A stretch of 64,000 nt of DNA from Sinomicrobium oceani. GTDB taxonomy: Bacteria; Bacteroidota; Bacteroidia; Flavobacteriales; Flavobacteriaceae. The position numbers and the translations under genes were made by a program. The stretch is from NCBI RefSeq assembly GCF_900119185.1, contig NZ_FPJE01000012.1, positions 62,001-126,000 on the forward strand. The letters run 5' to 3'. Positions 35,552 through 44,186 of this stretch are shown piece after piece (position 1 is the first letter of the stretch; each line of letters begins with the position of its first letter). The notes under the pieces are model-generated. The model saw nothing but the letters and a program-made list of their open reading frames with translations, searched no databases and was not told where the DNA came from.

Positions 35552-36880
35552 TTATCCGGGTTTTTCGGTTTTTCGGTTTTTTTTCTGATGCTTTTTGTCG
35601 ATTTCGGTAAGGGTTTTGCCCCGGTCCCTGCCGTAAAAAAGGTGTTTGGGACTTCCGATGATCTGTGCCGAATAAATACCGGAATGCCCGGAAAACAAAT
35701 AGGCGGTTACACAGGCCAGGGCTATAAAGACCCCGCTTTCGATACCGAAGAGTTCAATGCCCATAATGGTACAGGCGATAGGGGTATTGGTAGCACCGGA
35801 AAATACGGCTACGAATCCCATTCCGGCCAGAAGGGCTGCCGGAAGCGGAATAAACAGGGCCAGTGCATTTCCGAGGGTAGCCCCGATAAAGAACAAGGGG
35901 GTTACTTCCCCTCCTTTGAAGCCTGCTCCCAGCGTAAATGCCGTAAAGAGTATTTTAAGCAGAAAATCGTAAGGAGGAAGCTGGTTTTCGAAAGCCTCCA
36001 CAATAGTGGGGATACCCAGCCCTATGTATTTTGTAGTCCCTATAAAATAAACAACAACAGCGAGAACCGCTCCTCCGACGACAGGTCGTAATGGCGGATA
36101 TTTTATTCCCGAACCAAAAAGGGCACTGAAAAAATGGGTAGACCGGGAAAACAGTAAAGCAGCCAGGCCGAAAATAATGCCTGCACATACGGCCCAGAGC
36201 AGAAAAGGCAATTGCATGTCGGGGACGAGGTCCACGTGATAATGGGTGTGTTCCACCTGCCACCAACGGCAGGCATAATCGGCAATTACAGCCGTGATAA
36301 AACTGGGAAGCAGGGCTTCGTAGCGCATTCTCCCGATAACCAGGACCTCAAGTGCAAAAATAGCCCCGGCGAGAGGTGTGCCGAAAACGGAGGCAAATCC
36401 GGCACTGATCCCGATGACCAAAAGGATTTTCCGGTCCCTGGGCCGCAGCCGGAATATCCGGGTAAACTGGTCGGCAATGGCTCCGCCCATCTGTACTGCC
36501 GTACCTTCCCGTCCGGCAGAACCACCGAAAAAGTGTGTGGCTACCGTACCAAAAAGTACAAGAGGGGCCATTTTGAGCGGAATAATCTGTTTCGGACTGT
36601 GAAACTCCTCCAGGAGCTGGTTGTTGCCTTTTACTACGTCCTGCCCCCAGTAATGATAGCTAAACCCGATGAGTAGTCCGCCAAAAGGTAATAACCATAT
36701 AATCCAGGTATGGGTTTCGCGGAAATCGGTAGCCCATTGCAATGAAAATAAGAGAAGGGCAGAAGCCGATCCGGCCAGAATACCTACCAGGGCAGATAAT
36801 ATGATCCACTTACCGATAAAAAATAAGGAAGGGAGTTGTTCTACGGAACGCAGCTTTCGGGAAACTTCTTGTCTGGTCAT
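35552..36880 (-). CDS. CLC-family transporter, probably fluoride/proton antiporter (CLC-F)
   Basis: A 442-residue inner membrane protein with many spans. The gating glutamate Glu125 is in GSAGREGTAVQMG, as in all CLC exchangers. The first chloride-coordinating motif GSGIP of chloride-type CLCs is absent; the corresponding stretch reads KGNNQLLEEFHSP. Substitutions of this kind are known in fluoride-specific CLC-F proteins. The leader contains a fluoride riboswitch (36941-36995), which is strong independent support. It would export F- in exchange for protons to protect enolase and pyrophosphatase. Chloride transport remains possible only if the riboswitch call is wrong. Confidence 0.93.
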   Translation of the reverse strand: MTRQEVSRKLRSVEQLPSLFFIGKWIILSALVGILAGSASALLLFSLQWATDFRETHTWIIWLLPFGGLLIGFSYHYWGQDVVKGNNQLLEEFHSPKQIIPLKMAPLVLFGTVATHFFGGSAGREGTAVQMGGAIADQFTRIFRLRPRDRKILLVIGISAGFASVFGTPLAGAIFALEVLVIGRMRYEALLPSFITAVIADYACRWWQVEHTHYHVDLVPDMQLPFLLWAVCAGIIFGLAALLFSRSTHFFSALFGSGIKYPPLRPVVGGAVLAVVVYFIGTTKYIGLGIPTIVEAFENQLPPYDFLLKILFTAFTLGAGFKGGEVTPLFFIGATLGNALALFIPLPAALLAGMGFVAVFSGATNTPIACTIMGIELFGIESGVFIALACVTAYLFSGHSGIYSAQIIGSPKHLFYGRDRGKTLTEIDKKHQKKNRKTEKPG

Positions 36881-36888
36881 GAATAGTA

Positions 36889-36948
36889 CCTGTTATAAAT
36901 TACACATGAAATGCCATGCACCACTGTGGTGATGGTCACGATAACAGG
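36889..36948 (-). promoter_or_regulatory. Expression platform of the fluoride riboswitch
   Basis: The aptamer 3' end CCUGUUAU (36948-36941) is perfectly complementary to AUAACAGG (36896-36889), which ends 8 nt before the start codon. Pairing would block the start region; it shares two bases with the aptamer pseudoknot strand GGCGCC, so the two folds should exclude each other. Predicts fluoride-activated translation. Small hairpins (CACCA/UGGUG and CAUG/CAUG) lie between. Confidence 0.6.
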
Positions 36949-36995
36949 CGCCATTATCCCTTGTAAAAGGGCGGTTCAGGGCAGACACCATTGCC
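36941..36995 (-). promoter_or_regulatory. Fluoride (crcB-type) riboswitch aptamer
   Basis: On the minus strand the RNA reads GGCA AUGGUGUC UGCC, CUGAACCGCC, then hairpin CCCUU UUAC AAGGG, then AUAAUGGCGCCUG. This matches the fluoride aptamer: P2 36992-36995 with 36980-36983, P3 36958-36971, and the loop strand GGUGUC (36989-36984) pairs with GGCGCC (36952-36947) to form the pseudoknot. Conserved AACCGCC and UAAUGGCGCCU parts are present. It is directly in front of the CLC gene. Confidence 0.9.
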
Positions 36996-37012
36996 ACTGA
37001 TTTTACAGTGTT

Positions 37013-37020
37013 CAAAATTA
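37013..37020 (-). promoter_or_regulatory. TAnnTTTG -7 element for the riboswitch-CLC transcript
   Basis: Minus strand TAATTTTG, 18 bp before the aptamer, fitting a transcript that starts just ahead of it. It lies between the lactonase stop codon and the aptamer. Confidence 0.45.
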
Positions 37021-37036
37021 GTTAAAATTTCGGAAT

Positions 37037-38233
37037 CTACGGATAAAATTTAATACAAACCGGGGTGTTCACTGCTGTTTCGGAAGCGTATTCCAGTTTT
37101 CCGGTGTTTTCATCGATAGTAAACCGGGCAATATTCCCGGAATTCTGATTGGCTGCATACAGTGTTTTTCCGGAAGGATGGATGGCGAAATTCCGAGGGA
37201 ATTTTCCGTGAACAGGTTGAAACTGCACGACAGATAATTTCCCGTTTTCCGGGTGTATGGCATAGACCACAATACTGTCGTCACCGCGGTTGGAGCCATA
37301 GAGGAATCTCCCGTTGGGATGTATATGGATGTCCGCACCACTGCTGGTTCCTTTAAAATCTTCCGGTAATGTGGATAGGGTTTGTATTTCGGAGAGAATT
37401 CCTGTTTCACTGTCAAACGCATAAGCGTTAACGGTATTGTCGAGCTCATTGATAAGATATGCGTATTTACCGTTTGGATGAAATGCGATATGACGAGGTC
37501 CGGCCCCGGGTCTGGTGGCTACGAACCCATCGGAAAGCGGAAGGAGTTTATGTTGTTCACGGTCTATCCGGAACGTCCATATTTTATCACTGCCCAGGTC
37601 GGGGACATAGGCAAAGCGATTATCGGGGGAAAGAAAAAGAGAATGCGGGTGCGATTCGGCTTGTCTGCCTTTATCCGGTCCGGAACCGTGTAACTGCACG
37701 GCATCTACAGGTGTGAGCATTCCTTTTTTGTCTCGTTTATACATTTTTACCACACCGCCGGCATAATTCACGGCAAAGACATAATCGCCCTTCCTGTCAA
37801 GTCCCACATAGCAGGGAGCCTTGGCATCCGTGGATATTTCCTGTAGATGTACCGGGTTCCGGAAATCGCTGAGGTCATAGACATGTACAGCACCGATTTC
37901 CCCTTCCCTGCCAACTTCGCTCACCACATACAGGTTGTTGCGGTCTGGCGAAACGGCGAGGTATGACGGATTGGTGACTTCTGCGGCTACTTTTTGTTTT
38001 AGCAGGGAGGCGTCATCTTCGTTGCGTTTCAGTAAATAAACCCCTTCGGCCTGCCCGTTGACAAAACCTTCGTCGCGGGTGTACGTACCTACAAAAGCAT
38101 AGGAAGCTTCTCGGGGCATAACTGCTGTGAGGCCTTTTTCGGGATCCGAAGACTTCTCAGTTTTATTTTTTTTTTCCTTACATGCCATTAGTACCAGGGA
38201 ACACGTAACGAGAAAGACTACTTTTTTTATCAT
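37037..38233 (-). CDS. Lactonase-family beta-propeller lipoprotein (6-phosphogluconolactonase-like)
   Basis: A 398-residue protein with a lipobox (LMAC, Cys18) and a seven-bladed propeller of the COG2706 type: repeated strands such as FVGTYTRDEGF, NPSYLAVSPDRNNLYVVSEV, GPRHIAFHPNGKYAYLINELDN, DIHIHPNGRFLYGSNRGDDSI and NFAIHPSGKTLYAANQNSGNI. Some members hydrolyse 6-phosphogluconolactone or muconolactone, but a secreted or lipid-anchored form points to another lactone or a binding role. It lies 13 bp behind the VOC gene, in the same orientation. Confidence 0.88.
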   Translation of the reverse strand: MIKKVVFLVTCSLVLMACKEKKNKTEKSSDPEKGLTAVMPREASYAFVGTYTRDEGFVNGQAEGVYLLKRNEDDASLLKQKVAAEVTNPSYLAVSPDRNNLYVVSEVGREGEIGAVHVYDLSDFRNPVHLQEISTDAKAPCYVGLDRKGDYVFAVNYAGGVVKMYKRDKKGMLTPVDAVQLHGSGPDKGRQAESHPHSLFLSPDNRFAYVPDLGSDKIWTFRIDREQHKLLPLSDGFVATRPGAGPRHIAFHPNGKYAYLINELDNTVNAYAFDSETGILSEIQTLSTLPEDFKGTSSGADIHIHPNGRFLYGSNRGDDSIVVYAIHPENGKLSVVQFQPVHGKFPRNFAIHPSGKTLYAANQNSGNIARFTIDENTGKLEYASETAVNTPVCIKFYP

Positions 38234-38246
38234 GAGGAAGATCGAT

Positions 38247-38636
38247 TTAATATCTGTGTTTCTTTATATCCTGCCCGAATGTCAACAGATTGTTATCAGG
38301 ATCGAGTATAGAAAATTCCCGTTGTCCCCATAACTTGTTTTCCAGCGCCCCATTCGGATGGATACTTATATTTCTTTCCAGCAATTGCTGGTACAAGGCA
38401 TCAATAGTATCGGTTCTGATATAAACCTGTCCGTAATTTTCTTTCGGATCAAGATCGACGAATTCAAAAAAATGAAGCTGAACGCTGTCTTTCTCTATCA
38501 TGAGATAACCTTCGAAATCGGCCTGTCCGAATTCTTTAAAACCGAGTTTACGCAGATAAAAATCTCTGGTTTGATTTTTGTTTCGCATGGGTAATTTCGG
38601 GTGAATAGCTTTGAGCATATCATAGTTGTTCTGCAT
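38247..38636 (-). CDS. VOC-superfamily (glyoxalase/bleomycin-resistance-like) protein
   Basis: A 129-residue cytoplasmic protein with the paired beta-alpha-beta-beta-beta units: LPMRNKNQTRDFYLRKLGFKEFG ... SVQLHFFEF, then QVYIRTDTIDALYQQL ... FSILDPDNNLLTFGQ. Resembles bleomycin-binding proteins that bind drugs as dimers, or small VOC enzymes. Met6 is an alternative start. It precedes the lactonase by 13 bp. Confidence 0.88.
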   Translation of the reverse strand: MQNNYDMLKAIHPKLPMRNKNQTRDFYLRKLGFKEFGQADFEGYLMIEKDSVQLHFFEFVDLDPKENYGQVYIRTDTIDALYQQLLERNISIHPNGALENKLWGQREFSILDPDNNLLTFGQDIKKHRY

Positions 38637-38691
38637 GTGACCGAAAGGTGTAAAACCCGGATTTTACATCGGTAACTCGTATTGATATGTT

Positions 38692-38699
38692 CAAAAATA
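38692..38699 (-). promoter_or_regulatory. TAnnTTTG -7 element for the VOC-lactonase unit
   Basis: Minus strand TATTTTTG, 55 bp before the VOC start codon. Upstream -33 element not evident. Confidence 0.4.
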
Positions 38700-38895
38700 G
38701 GTAATTTTTGTATAAGATCTTTACGACGGATGTGTTTCATAGTTTTCCGGAAGGTTAATTCCTGCGCGATGAGGGAAAATACGGCGTTTAAAATTGCAGA
38801 ATGTCTTAATTTTTAATATATTGCAAAAGTAAATAATTCAATATTTGATTTGGTATACCTTTTTTTTAACCTTAATTTTTAAATTTTAGTTAGTT

Positions 38896-39282
38896 ATGTC
38901 ATTTAAAGCAACTTTAGAAGTAGGCGGTAAAAAAGTAAACATTTTACACGCAAACTACGATCTGGCACAAGAAGTAGATGCCACAGGACGACCATCTTCC
39001 GTAACGCGCGGAGGAAGAATATATTTAACTGTTGAATCTTCCGGAGACTCTTTCTTTTTTGAGTGGATGACCAACAATTTCGAACGTAAAAACGGTGTTA
39101 TCACCTATATTAAGCGGGATACCGATGCCAAACTCAGGGAAGTACACTTTACCGAAGGGTATCTCGTAAAATACAAAGAAAATTTCGAGGCTGCAGGGAG
39201 AAATCCCCTGACGGAAACGTTTACCATTTCGTGTCGTATGATCTCCAGCGGAGGCGGAGAACATGTCAACGAATGGGTGTAA
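38896..39282 (+). CDS. tssD: Type VI secretion Hcp tube protein, Bacteroidetes TssD type (copy 1)
   Basis: A 128-residue protein of the TssD family: MSFKATLEVGGKKVNILHANY, then RPSSVTRGGRIYLTVESSG, FFEWMTNNFERKNGVITYIKRD and KLREVHFTEGYLVKYKENF. TssD hexamers stack into the secreted tube of T6SS-iii systems and carry effectors. No tube or sheath assembly genes (tssBC, tssK, tssH) lie nearby, so this copy is part of an effector module for a system elsewhere. It has its own terminator at 39337. The second copy at 39578 is diverged. Confidence 0.95.
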   Translation: MSFKATLEVGGKKVNILHANYDLAQEVDATGRPSSVTRGGRIYLTVESSGDSFFFEWMTNNFERKNGVITYIKRDTDAKLREVHFTEGYLVKYKENFEAAGRNPLTETFTISCRMISSGGGEHVNEWV

Positions 39283-39336
39283 GCACACTTTCCCCGATCT
39301 GATATTATTTATATAGAAGATCAAATCAAATGTTGC

Positions 39337-39371
39337 ACAGGGGAGGTGCCGAAACTTCCCCTGTATTTTTT
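39337..39371 (+). terminator. Intrinsic terminator after tssD copy 1
   Basis: ACAGGGGAGGT pairs with ACTTCCCCTGT (11 bp, one G-U wobble), 6-nt loop, T-run. It makes this tssD a separate transcript. Confidence 0.9.
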
Positions 39372-39577
39372 AAGATTCTTTCCCGGACAATACTAATCGA
39401 TCAGGATACGAAAAGATCCCTTTCTTACTCCTGAAGCTTTTGAACAAGGTATGTGTTGTATGCAGAAGTCCAATCCGTGTGGATATTACAGTCTTCTCCA
39501 ACAGTACCTCTGAATGTGATGCATATTTATGTAACGATCGGTATATTGTAAGAAACGATTAAAATCAGCTTCAAATC

Positions 39578-39973
39578 ATGAGTTTTTTATCAAAATTTGC
39601 TTTGGACGGACAGGAGATGAACGTACTTGACTACGAAATCATGTTCGACCAGGATTCGGATATCAGCGATAAACCGTCTTCCGATCCCCGTGGCGGAAAA
39701 ATACGTCTTGTCGTAGAACTGACCAGGAGTACGATGCTTTACGAATGGATGATCAGCAGTTCGCAAACCAAGAACGGCAGGATTATCTTTTACAAACGGG
39801 ATGCCCTGAGCAAGCTGCGCGAAGTGGAGTTCAGACACGGTTATTGTCTGAATTATCGCGAGCGGTTTTCTGCCGACAGCGATAAACCCTTGCGGGTGCA
39901 GATCCTTATTTCTGCCAGAGAAATAGTAATTAACAGTATTCCTTTTACTAAAAACTGGGCTTTACGAACATAA
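39578..39973 (+). CDS. tssD: Type VI secretion Hcp tube protein, TssD type (copy 2, diverged)
   Basis: A 131-residue paralogue of the tube protein at 38896: MSFLSKFALDGQEMNVLDYEI, then DKPSSDPRGGKIRLVVELTRS, YEWMISSSQTKNGRIIFYKRD and KLREVEFRHGYCLNYRERF. The order of segments is the same but the sequence differs widely. Diverged Hcp proteins in such islands usually load a specific effector. Its only operon neighbour is the unknown gene at 39996, 22 bp on, which is the candidate cargo or co-factor. Confidence 0.93.
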   Translation: MSFLSKFALDGQEMNVLDYEIMFDQDSDISDKPSSDPRGGKIRLVVELTRSTMLYEWMISSSQTKNGRIIFYKRDALSKLREVEFRHGYCLNYRERFSADSDKPLRVQILISAREIVINSIPFTKNWALRT

Positions 39974-39995
39974 CACTACTTTAATTTACAGCATT

Positions 39996-40559
39996 ATGAA
40001 TGATGCCCTGACACAAAGATTACTTCGGATAACAGCAGATCATCATCAGCGACCGATGCTGATGACCGGGCATCGTCATGTCTGTCGGGATCCACTCGCA
40101 GAAGAAGTTTATGACGATGCATTGTATAGTATGGAAAATAATATGCCGGATATTATGAACGATCCCTACGACCGGAGCGAGGAAAAATTCGGAGTTACGA
40201 CACGGGAAGAGGTTATTGTGGTTGTACCCGGAAGGTTGAACAGGGAGCAGGTTATTAAACTACATATCTGCACGGATAGCAGTGATATGCTAAACCATAT
40301 AGAAAATAATACCAGGCGGCTGAGGTCATGGTTAAAAGGTTGCTTTTCAGGTTCCGAAATCCCCTGGCAGATCAGTAGAATGCAAAAGCAGTATATGTCC
40401 GGGTTGGGAAAATCTCCGGAGACGGTTATGACCTTGACAGCTACAGGTATTGAGGGTCGTAATACGGATACCGGCAGGAATACCCGTTTATCTTTTTACC
40501 GTGGAAATGTGGCAAAAGATGCTCGAAGTATAAACCTGCGTTACGCTGGAAGAAATTAA
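39996..40559 (+). CDS. Unknown 187-residue protein linked to tssD copy 2
   Basis: No signal peptide or membrane span. Starts MNDALTQRLLRITADHHQRP and includes FGVTTREEVIVVVPGRLNREQV, a beta-strand then helix, and a basic C-terminal half (RRLRSWLKGCF, MQKQYMSGLG, GNVAKDARSINLRYAGRN). I do not recognise the family. It follows tssD copy 2 by 22 bp and is closed by a terminator, so the two form one transcript. That placement suggests a Hcp-loaded effector or a chaperone, but no toxin motif or immunity gene is visible. Confidence 0.7.
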   Translation: MNDALTQRLLRITADHHQRPMLMTGHRHVCRDPLAEEVYDDALYSMENNMPDIMNDPYDRSEEKFGVTTREEVIVVVPGRLNREQVIKLHICTDSSDMLNHIENNTRRLRSWLKGCFSGSEIPWQISRMQKQYMSGLGKSPETVMTLTATGIEGRNTDTGRNTRLSFYRGNVAKDARSINLRYAGRN

Positions 40560-40919
40560 AGCTTTATACAACCGAAACCGGTAGTAGAGCGACATTAAAC
40601 AGATTGGAGTAAAACCAGCATGAAGCATAACCCTTACACCGTTGGCGAGATATACGCATTACTCACAATGTGGATAAGTGTTATGGGGTCTTGTGTCGGG
40701 AAAATTGTCTTATAATATGATCTCAAGGCCGGGTACGACCGGTTTTTCCGATATAGATAAAAGATATGTCTTTCTTCATGTAGGGATTGATGTGAAAGAT
40801 ACTGCAAACTAAATTGTTATAAATAATGAAAGCGAGAAACAGCCTTTTATGATTGTTTTGATAAAAAACTAAAGAAACGCCCCGAATTATATAGAAAACA
40901 TGAACCAAAAATAACAGCT
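40560..40919. other. 360-bp region between tssD2 operon and vgrG
   Basis: Contains the terminator at 40725 and a possible 31-codon ORF (40620-40715, MKHNPYTVGEIYALLTMWIS...) with a GGAG 10 bp ahead of its ATG. No homology recognised for it. The right part (40750-40919) is A/T-rich and presumably holds the vgrG promoter, without a clear TAnnTTTG match. Confidence 0.35.
40725..40747 (+). terminator. Terminator-like hairpin before vgrG
   Basis: AAGGCCGG pairs with CCGGTTTT (four G-C, two G-U, two A-U) over a 6-nt loop, followed by T's. It ends transcription from the tssD2 unit. Confidence 0.65.
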
Positions 40920-42710
40920 ATGGCTACTCAAACCAGTGTAAAGATCCGTATAGACGGTGAAGATGTCATCGAGTTTGATAACCTCGAAATAACCCAGCAG
41001 ATTCACGGACATCATACGTTCTCCTTTGTCGAAATATTTAACAAGGGGTTCTCTCAGAATGCGCTCGACAGGATGCAGCGCTATATCGGTTGCATGGCCT
41101 ATATCGAAATTGTTCCCAAAAATTTTGCTGCCGGAGAAGCACATGTCTTTCACGGGGTCGTGACGGATGCCAGTCTTGCACGTGCCGGAGGTGATGCGGG
41201 GGGAATTGTGATCTCCGGTCACAGTCCCACCGTGTATATGGACGGGATACCCCGCACCCGGAACTTTGTAGGCGATAGCTTTTCCAAGATCATTCATGAA
41301 GTGACCCGTTCGCATACGGGAAAGGTGAAATTCAGCCAGAATGCGGAAGACGAACAACCGGATTATATCGTGCAGTACAAAGAAAGTGATTTCGATTTTC
41401 TGCGAAGACTGGCACAGAAAAAAGGGCATTGGTTTTATTTTAACGGGGAAGAGCTCATTTTCGGAAAACCCCGTGGAAAACAGGTGTCACTGGAATACGG
41501 GCATACGCTGGAGGAGTTCGACATCCGGGTTAGTGCGCGTCCCCTGGGATTCCGGTATTCGGGTTATGAAGCTACCGCAGCGGAGGTACAACAGGCCCGT
41601 TCTTCGGAACTACAAAAGAATTTTCAGGGCGTATTACAACATATGGTAGAAATGTCCGAAAAAATGTATCCCGAAGGAGAAACAGGATTGTACTATCACC
41701 ATCCCATCTCGGAAGGAAACGCGCGTAATCATTTGCTGGACAGGGTGAAGATCCAGCGAAGGGGTAAAGAGGCACGCCTCGTTATGGCTACCGGTATATC
41801 CGAGGATACCCGGTTCCGTATCGGGGACATTATCGGTATCAAGGAACCTAAATTCGGACTTACACAAAACCCGAGTGATCTGGTCCAGGAAAAGTATTAC
41901 GGGAATTATTATGTCATAACGTTACATCATCACTGTGACGGAAAGGGGAATTACAGTAATGATTTCACTGCGGTCCCCGATTCGGTAGACGTACCTCCCT
42001 ATACCGACATTTTTGCTCCGCCTGTAGCAGAGACCCAATCTGCCGTAGTGACGGATAATAACGACCCGAAAGGTTTGGGAAGGGTTAAAGTGAAATTTCA
42101 CTGGGATTATGAGAGCCCGTGGATACGCATGGTACAACCGCACGGCGGGGGGAATAAAGGATTTTATTTTATTCCGGAAGTGGGAGAAGAAGTACAGGTG
42201 GCTTTCGAAGGAGGTAATGCCGAGAAACCTTATATCACAGGGACACTCTATAATGGCGGACAATCGAGCGGATATGCCACTGCCGAAAACGATTTTAAGG
42301 TCATCCATACCCGCAGCGGCCACATTATTAAACTCAGTGATGCCCAGGGAGCGGAAAGCATTACGATTACGGATAAGAACAAGAACACTATTTTTATCGA
42401 TACCGTAGGAAATAATATCGATATTACCGCTAATGAAACCATGACCCTGAATGCTAAAAATATGCAGATCAATGTCGAAGAAGACATGGATATACAGGTG
42501 GGAAATAACAAGTCGGAAATAGTGACCAACGATTGCATGTTCAGAGCCAACAATCAGGATATAAAAGTTAACGAAGAGATCAAAATACTCAGTACTACCT
42601 ACAGGCAACAGGCACAGGAAATAGCTACCGATACCAGTGGAGAGATCAAGACCAATGCAGGTGGACTCATCACTATTGCCAGTGCGGAGGGTGTGGATTA
42701 CGGAGAATAA
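40920..42710 (+). CDS. vgrG: Type VI secretion spike protein VgrG
   Basis: A 596-residue protein with the gp27-like base (VIEFDNLEITQQIHGHHTFSF, FDFLRRLAQKKGHWFYFNGEELIFG), a gp5-like OB fold at ~375-445 (DPKGLGRVKVKFHWDYESPWIRM, GEEVQVAFEGGNAEKPYITG) and a beta-helix tip of repeated strands (TITDKNKNTIFIDTVGNNIDITANETMTL). It stops at DYGE without an extra effector domain. The trimer forms the puncturing spike and carries effectors through the PAAR-like tip protein encoded at 46110. First gene of a five-gene unit. Confidence 0.97.
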   Translation: MATQTSVKIRIDGEDVIEFDNLEITQQIHGHHTFSFVEIFNKGFSQNALDRMQRYIGCMAYIEIVPKNFAAGEAHVFHGVVTDASLARAGGDAGGIVISGHSPTVYMDGIPRTRNFVGDSFSKIIHEVTRSHTGKVKFSQNAEDEQPDYIVQYKESDFDFLRRLAQKKGHWFYFNGEELIFGKPRGKQVSLEYGHTLEEFDIRVSARPLGFRYSGYEATAAEVQQARSSELQKNFQGVLQHMVEMSEKMYPEGETGLYYHHPISEGNARNHLLDRVKIQRRGKEARLVMATGISEDTRFRIGDIIGIKEPKFGLTQNPSDLVQEKYYGNYYVITLHHHCDGKGNYSNDFTAVPDSVDVPPYTDIFAPPVAETQSAVVTDNNDPKGLGRVKVKFHWDYESPWIRMVQPHGGGNKGFYFIPEVGEEVQVAFEGGNAEKPYITGTLYNGGQSSGYATAENDFKVIHTRSGHIIKLSDAQGAESITITDKNKNTIFIDTVGNNIDITANETMTLNAKNMQINVEEDMDIQVGNNKSEIVTNDCMFRANNQDIKVNEEIKILSTTYRQQAQEIATDTSGEIKTNAGGLITIASAEGVDYGE

Positions 42711-42726
42711 AAAATAACAGAACGTT

Positions 42727-44178
42727 ATGGAAACCTCAAATTCTATCGTATTAATAGCAGAAAGAGCAGATACTCCGCAGGAAGAACCGGTAAATGTGTT
42801 CAGTGGTGTGCAGGTGCAGTCTTCCCGGGTTTATGTCGGAGATTCCAGTTATGAAGAACATCTTTCGGAAGATGCTGTCAATGTAACGGTCGGTGTGTTT
42901 TTTGACGGAACCTGGAATAACAGGAATAATACCGATACCAGGCTGGAACATGAAAAAAGACAGCAAAACCAACCTTTCGATGCCAGTCTTGCCGATAAAT
43001 ACATAGCAGGAGAAAACAGTTTTGAGAACTATCATTCCAACGTAGCGCGGCTGGAACCTTTTTATGAGATTATCAATGAAGAAAAACAGAAGCAACTGGC
43101 CATTTATATCGAAGGTATAGGTACGGAAGACTATGAAAAAGACACTACTTTCGGAGGGGGATTCGGAACGGGAAGCGCAGGAATTCGTCCTAAGGTCCAT
43201 AAAGCCTGTGAAAAGATCGTAGAGAACATAGGCCAGAGAAATCTTTTTGAAATTGATTTACTGGTTCTGGATACCTACGGATTCAGCCGGGGAGCGGCTG
43301 CTGCACGAAACTTTGTGCACGAAGTCACCCGGAAAGAAGGTGACATCAAACAGGTTATACAGGGGAATCCCCGTACACCCCCGCAAATTATCAGGTATGC
43401 GGCAGACAGTGGCGCTTTGGGAGAAGCGTTGCTCGAAGAAGGGATTGAGGTAAAGATGATCGTCGTACGTTTTGTCGGACTCTATGATACCGTGGCCTCT
43501 TATGGGCTGATTCACAGTAATGATACGCAGGAACTGAGTCTGGATGCGATAAAAAAAGCCAGGAATACTTTTCAACTGGCTGCTGCAGACGAACACCGTG
43601 TGAATTTCAGCCTCACCAATATCGCAAGCACCGGGGGGAAGGGAACGGAAAAGTCACTTCCGGGAATGCATTCCGATATCGGAGGAGGGTATCCGGATAC
43701 GACCGATGAGGAATGTTTCCTAAACCGGAATGCTTCCATAGCTAATCTCGAAGCCGATCGCGATTTTCTCATCGCACAAGGTTGGTACCGGCCGGAAGAG
43801 ATTGCTATAAATACGTTTTGGGGAAACCTTCATGGAAATCGGGTTGGCGTCAGTGGAAAGTACGGAGATATCCCTTTACATATTATGGCCGAATTCAGTA
43901 TAGATAAAAAAGTGGTTATAGATCTGTCCAAACTCAGCAGAAAACATACGGTTACGGGGGAGCTAAGGAATATAAAATCCCGTTTGGATGCCTATGTGAA
44001 AGGAGAACAGGGACCGATGATTTTCGAAAATGCCGAAGACAGGGAATTATTGAGATGGTTGAGAAACAGGTACCTGCATTTTTCGGCACATTACAGTAAC
44101 TGGCTTCCCGGCCCGGCATCGGTTATGCGCCCCAACTGGGAAAACGGCCAGAGAAAGCGTGTCATACATAACGGATAG
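42727..44178 (+). CDS. DUF2235 alpha/beta hydrolase, Tle1-like type VI phospholipase effector
   Basis: A 483-residue protein without signal peptide. FFDGTWNNRNN at the start of the DUF2235 fold, nucleophile in YGFSRGAA (Ser187, GxSxG), and aspartate in HSDIGGGY (Asp317). DUF2235 proteins beside VgrG are the Tle1 group of secreted phospholipases that destroy competitor membranes. It is 16 bp behind vgrG, and the DUF2931 lipoprotein follows after 8 bp, the usual effector-then-immunity order. Catalysis is not tested here. Confidence 0.92.
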   Translation: METSNSIVLIAERADTPQEEPVNVFSGVQVQSSRVYVGDSSYEEHLSEDAVNVTVGVFFDGTWNNRNNTDTRLEHEKRQQNQPFDASLADKYIAGENSFENYHSNVARLEPFYEIINEEKQKQLAIYIEGIGTEDYEKDTTFGGGFGTGSAGIRPKVHKACEKIVENIGQRNLFEIDLLVLDTYGFSRGAAAARNFVHEVTRKEGDIKQVIQGNPRTPPQIIRYAADSGALGEALLEEGIEVKMIVVRFVGLYDTVASYGLIHSNDTQELSLDAIKKARNTFQLAAADEHRVNFSLTNIASTGGKGTEKSLPGMHSDIGGGYPDTTDEECFLNRNASIANLEADRDFLIAQGWYRPEEIAINTFWGNLHGNRVGVSGKYGDIPLHIMAEFSIDKKVVIDLSKLSRKHTVTGELRNIKSRLDAYVKGEQGPMIFENAEDRELLRWLRNRYLHFSAHYSNWLPGPASVMRPNWENGQRKRVIHNG

Positions 44179-44186
44179 GTATAAGG

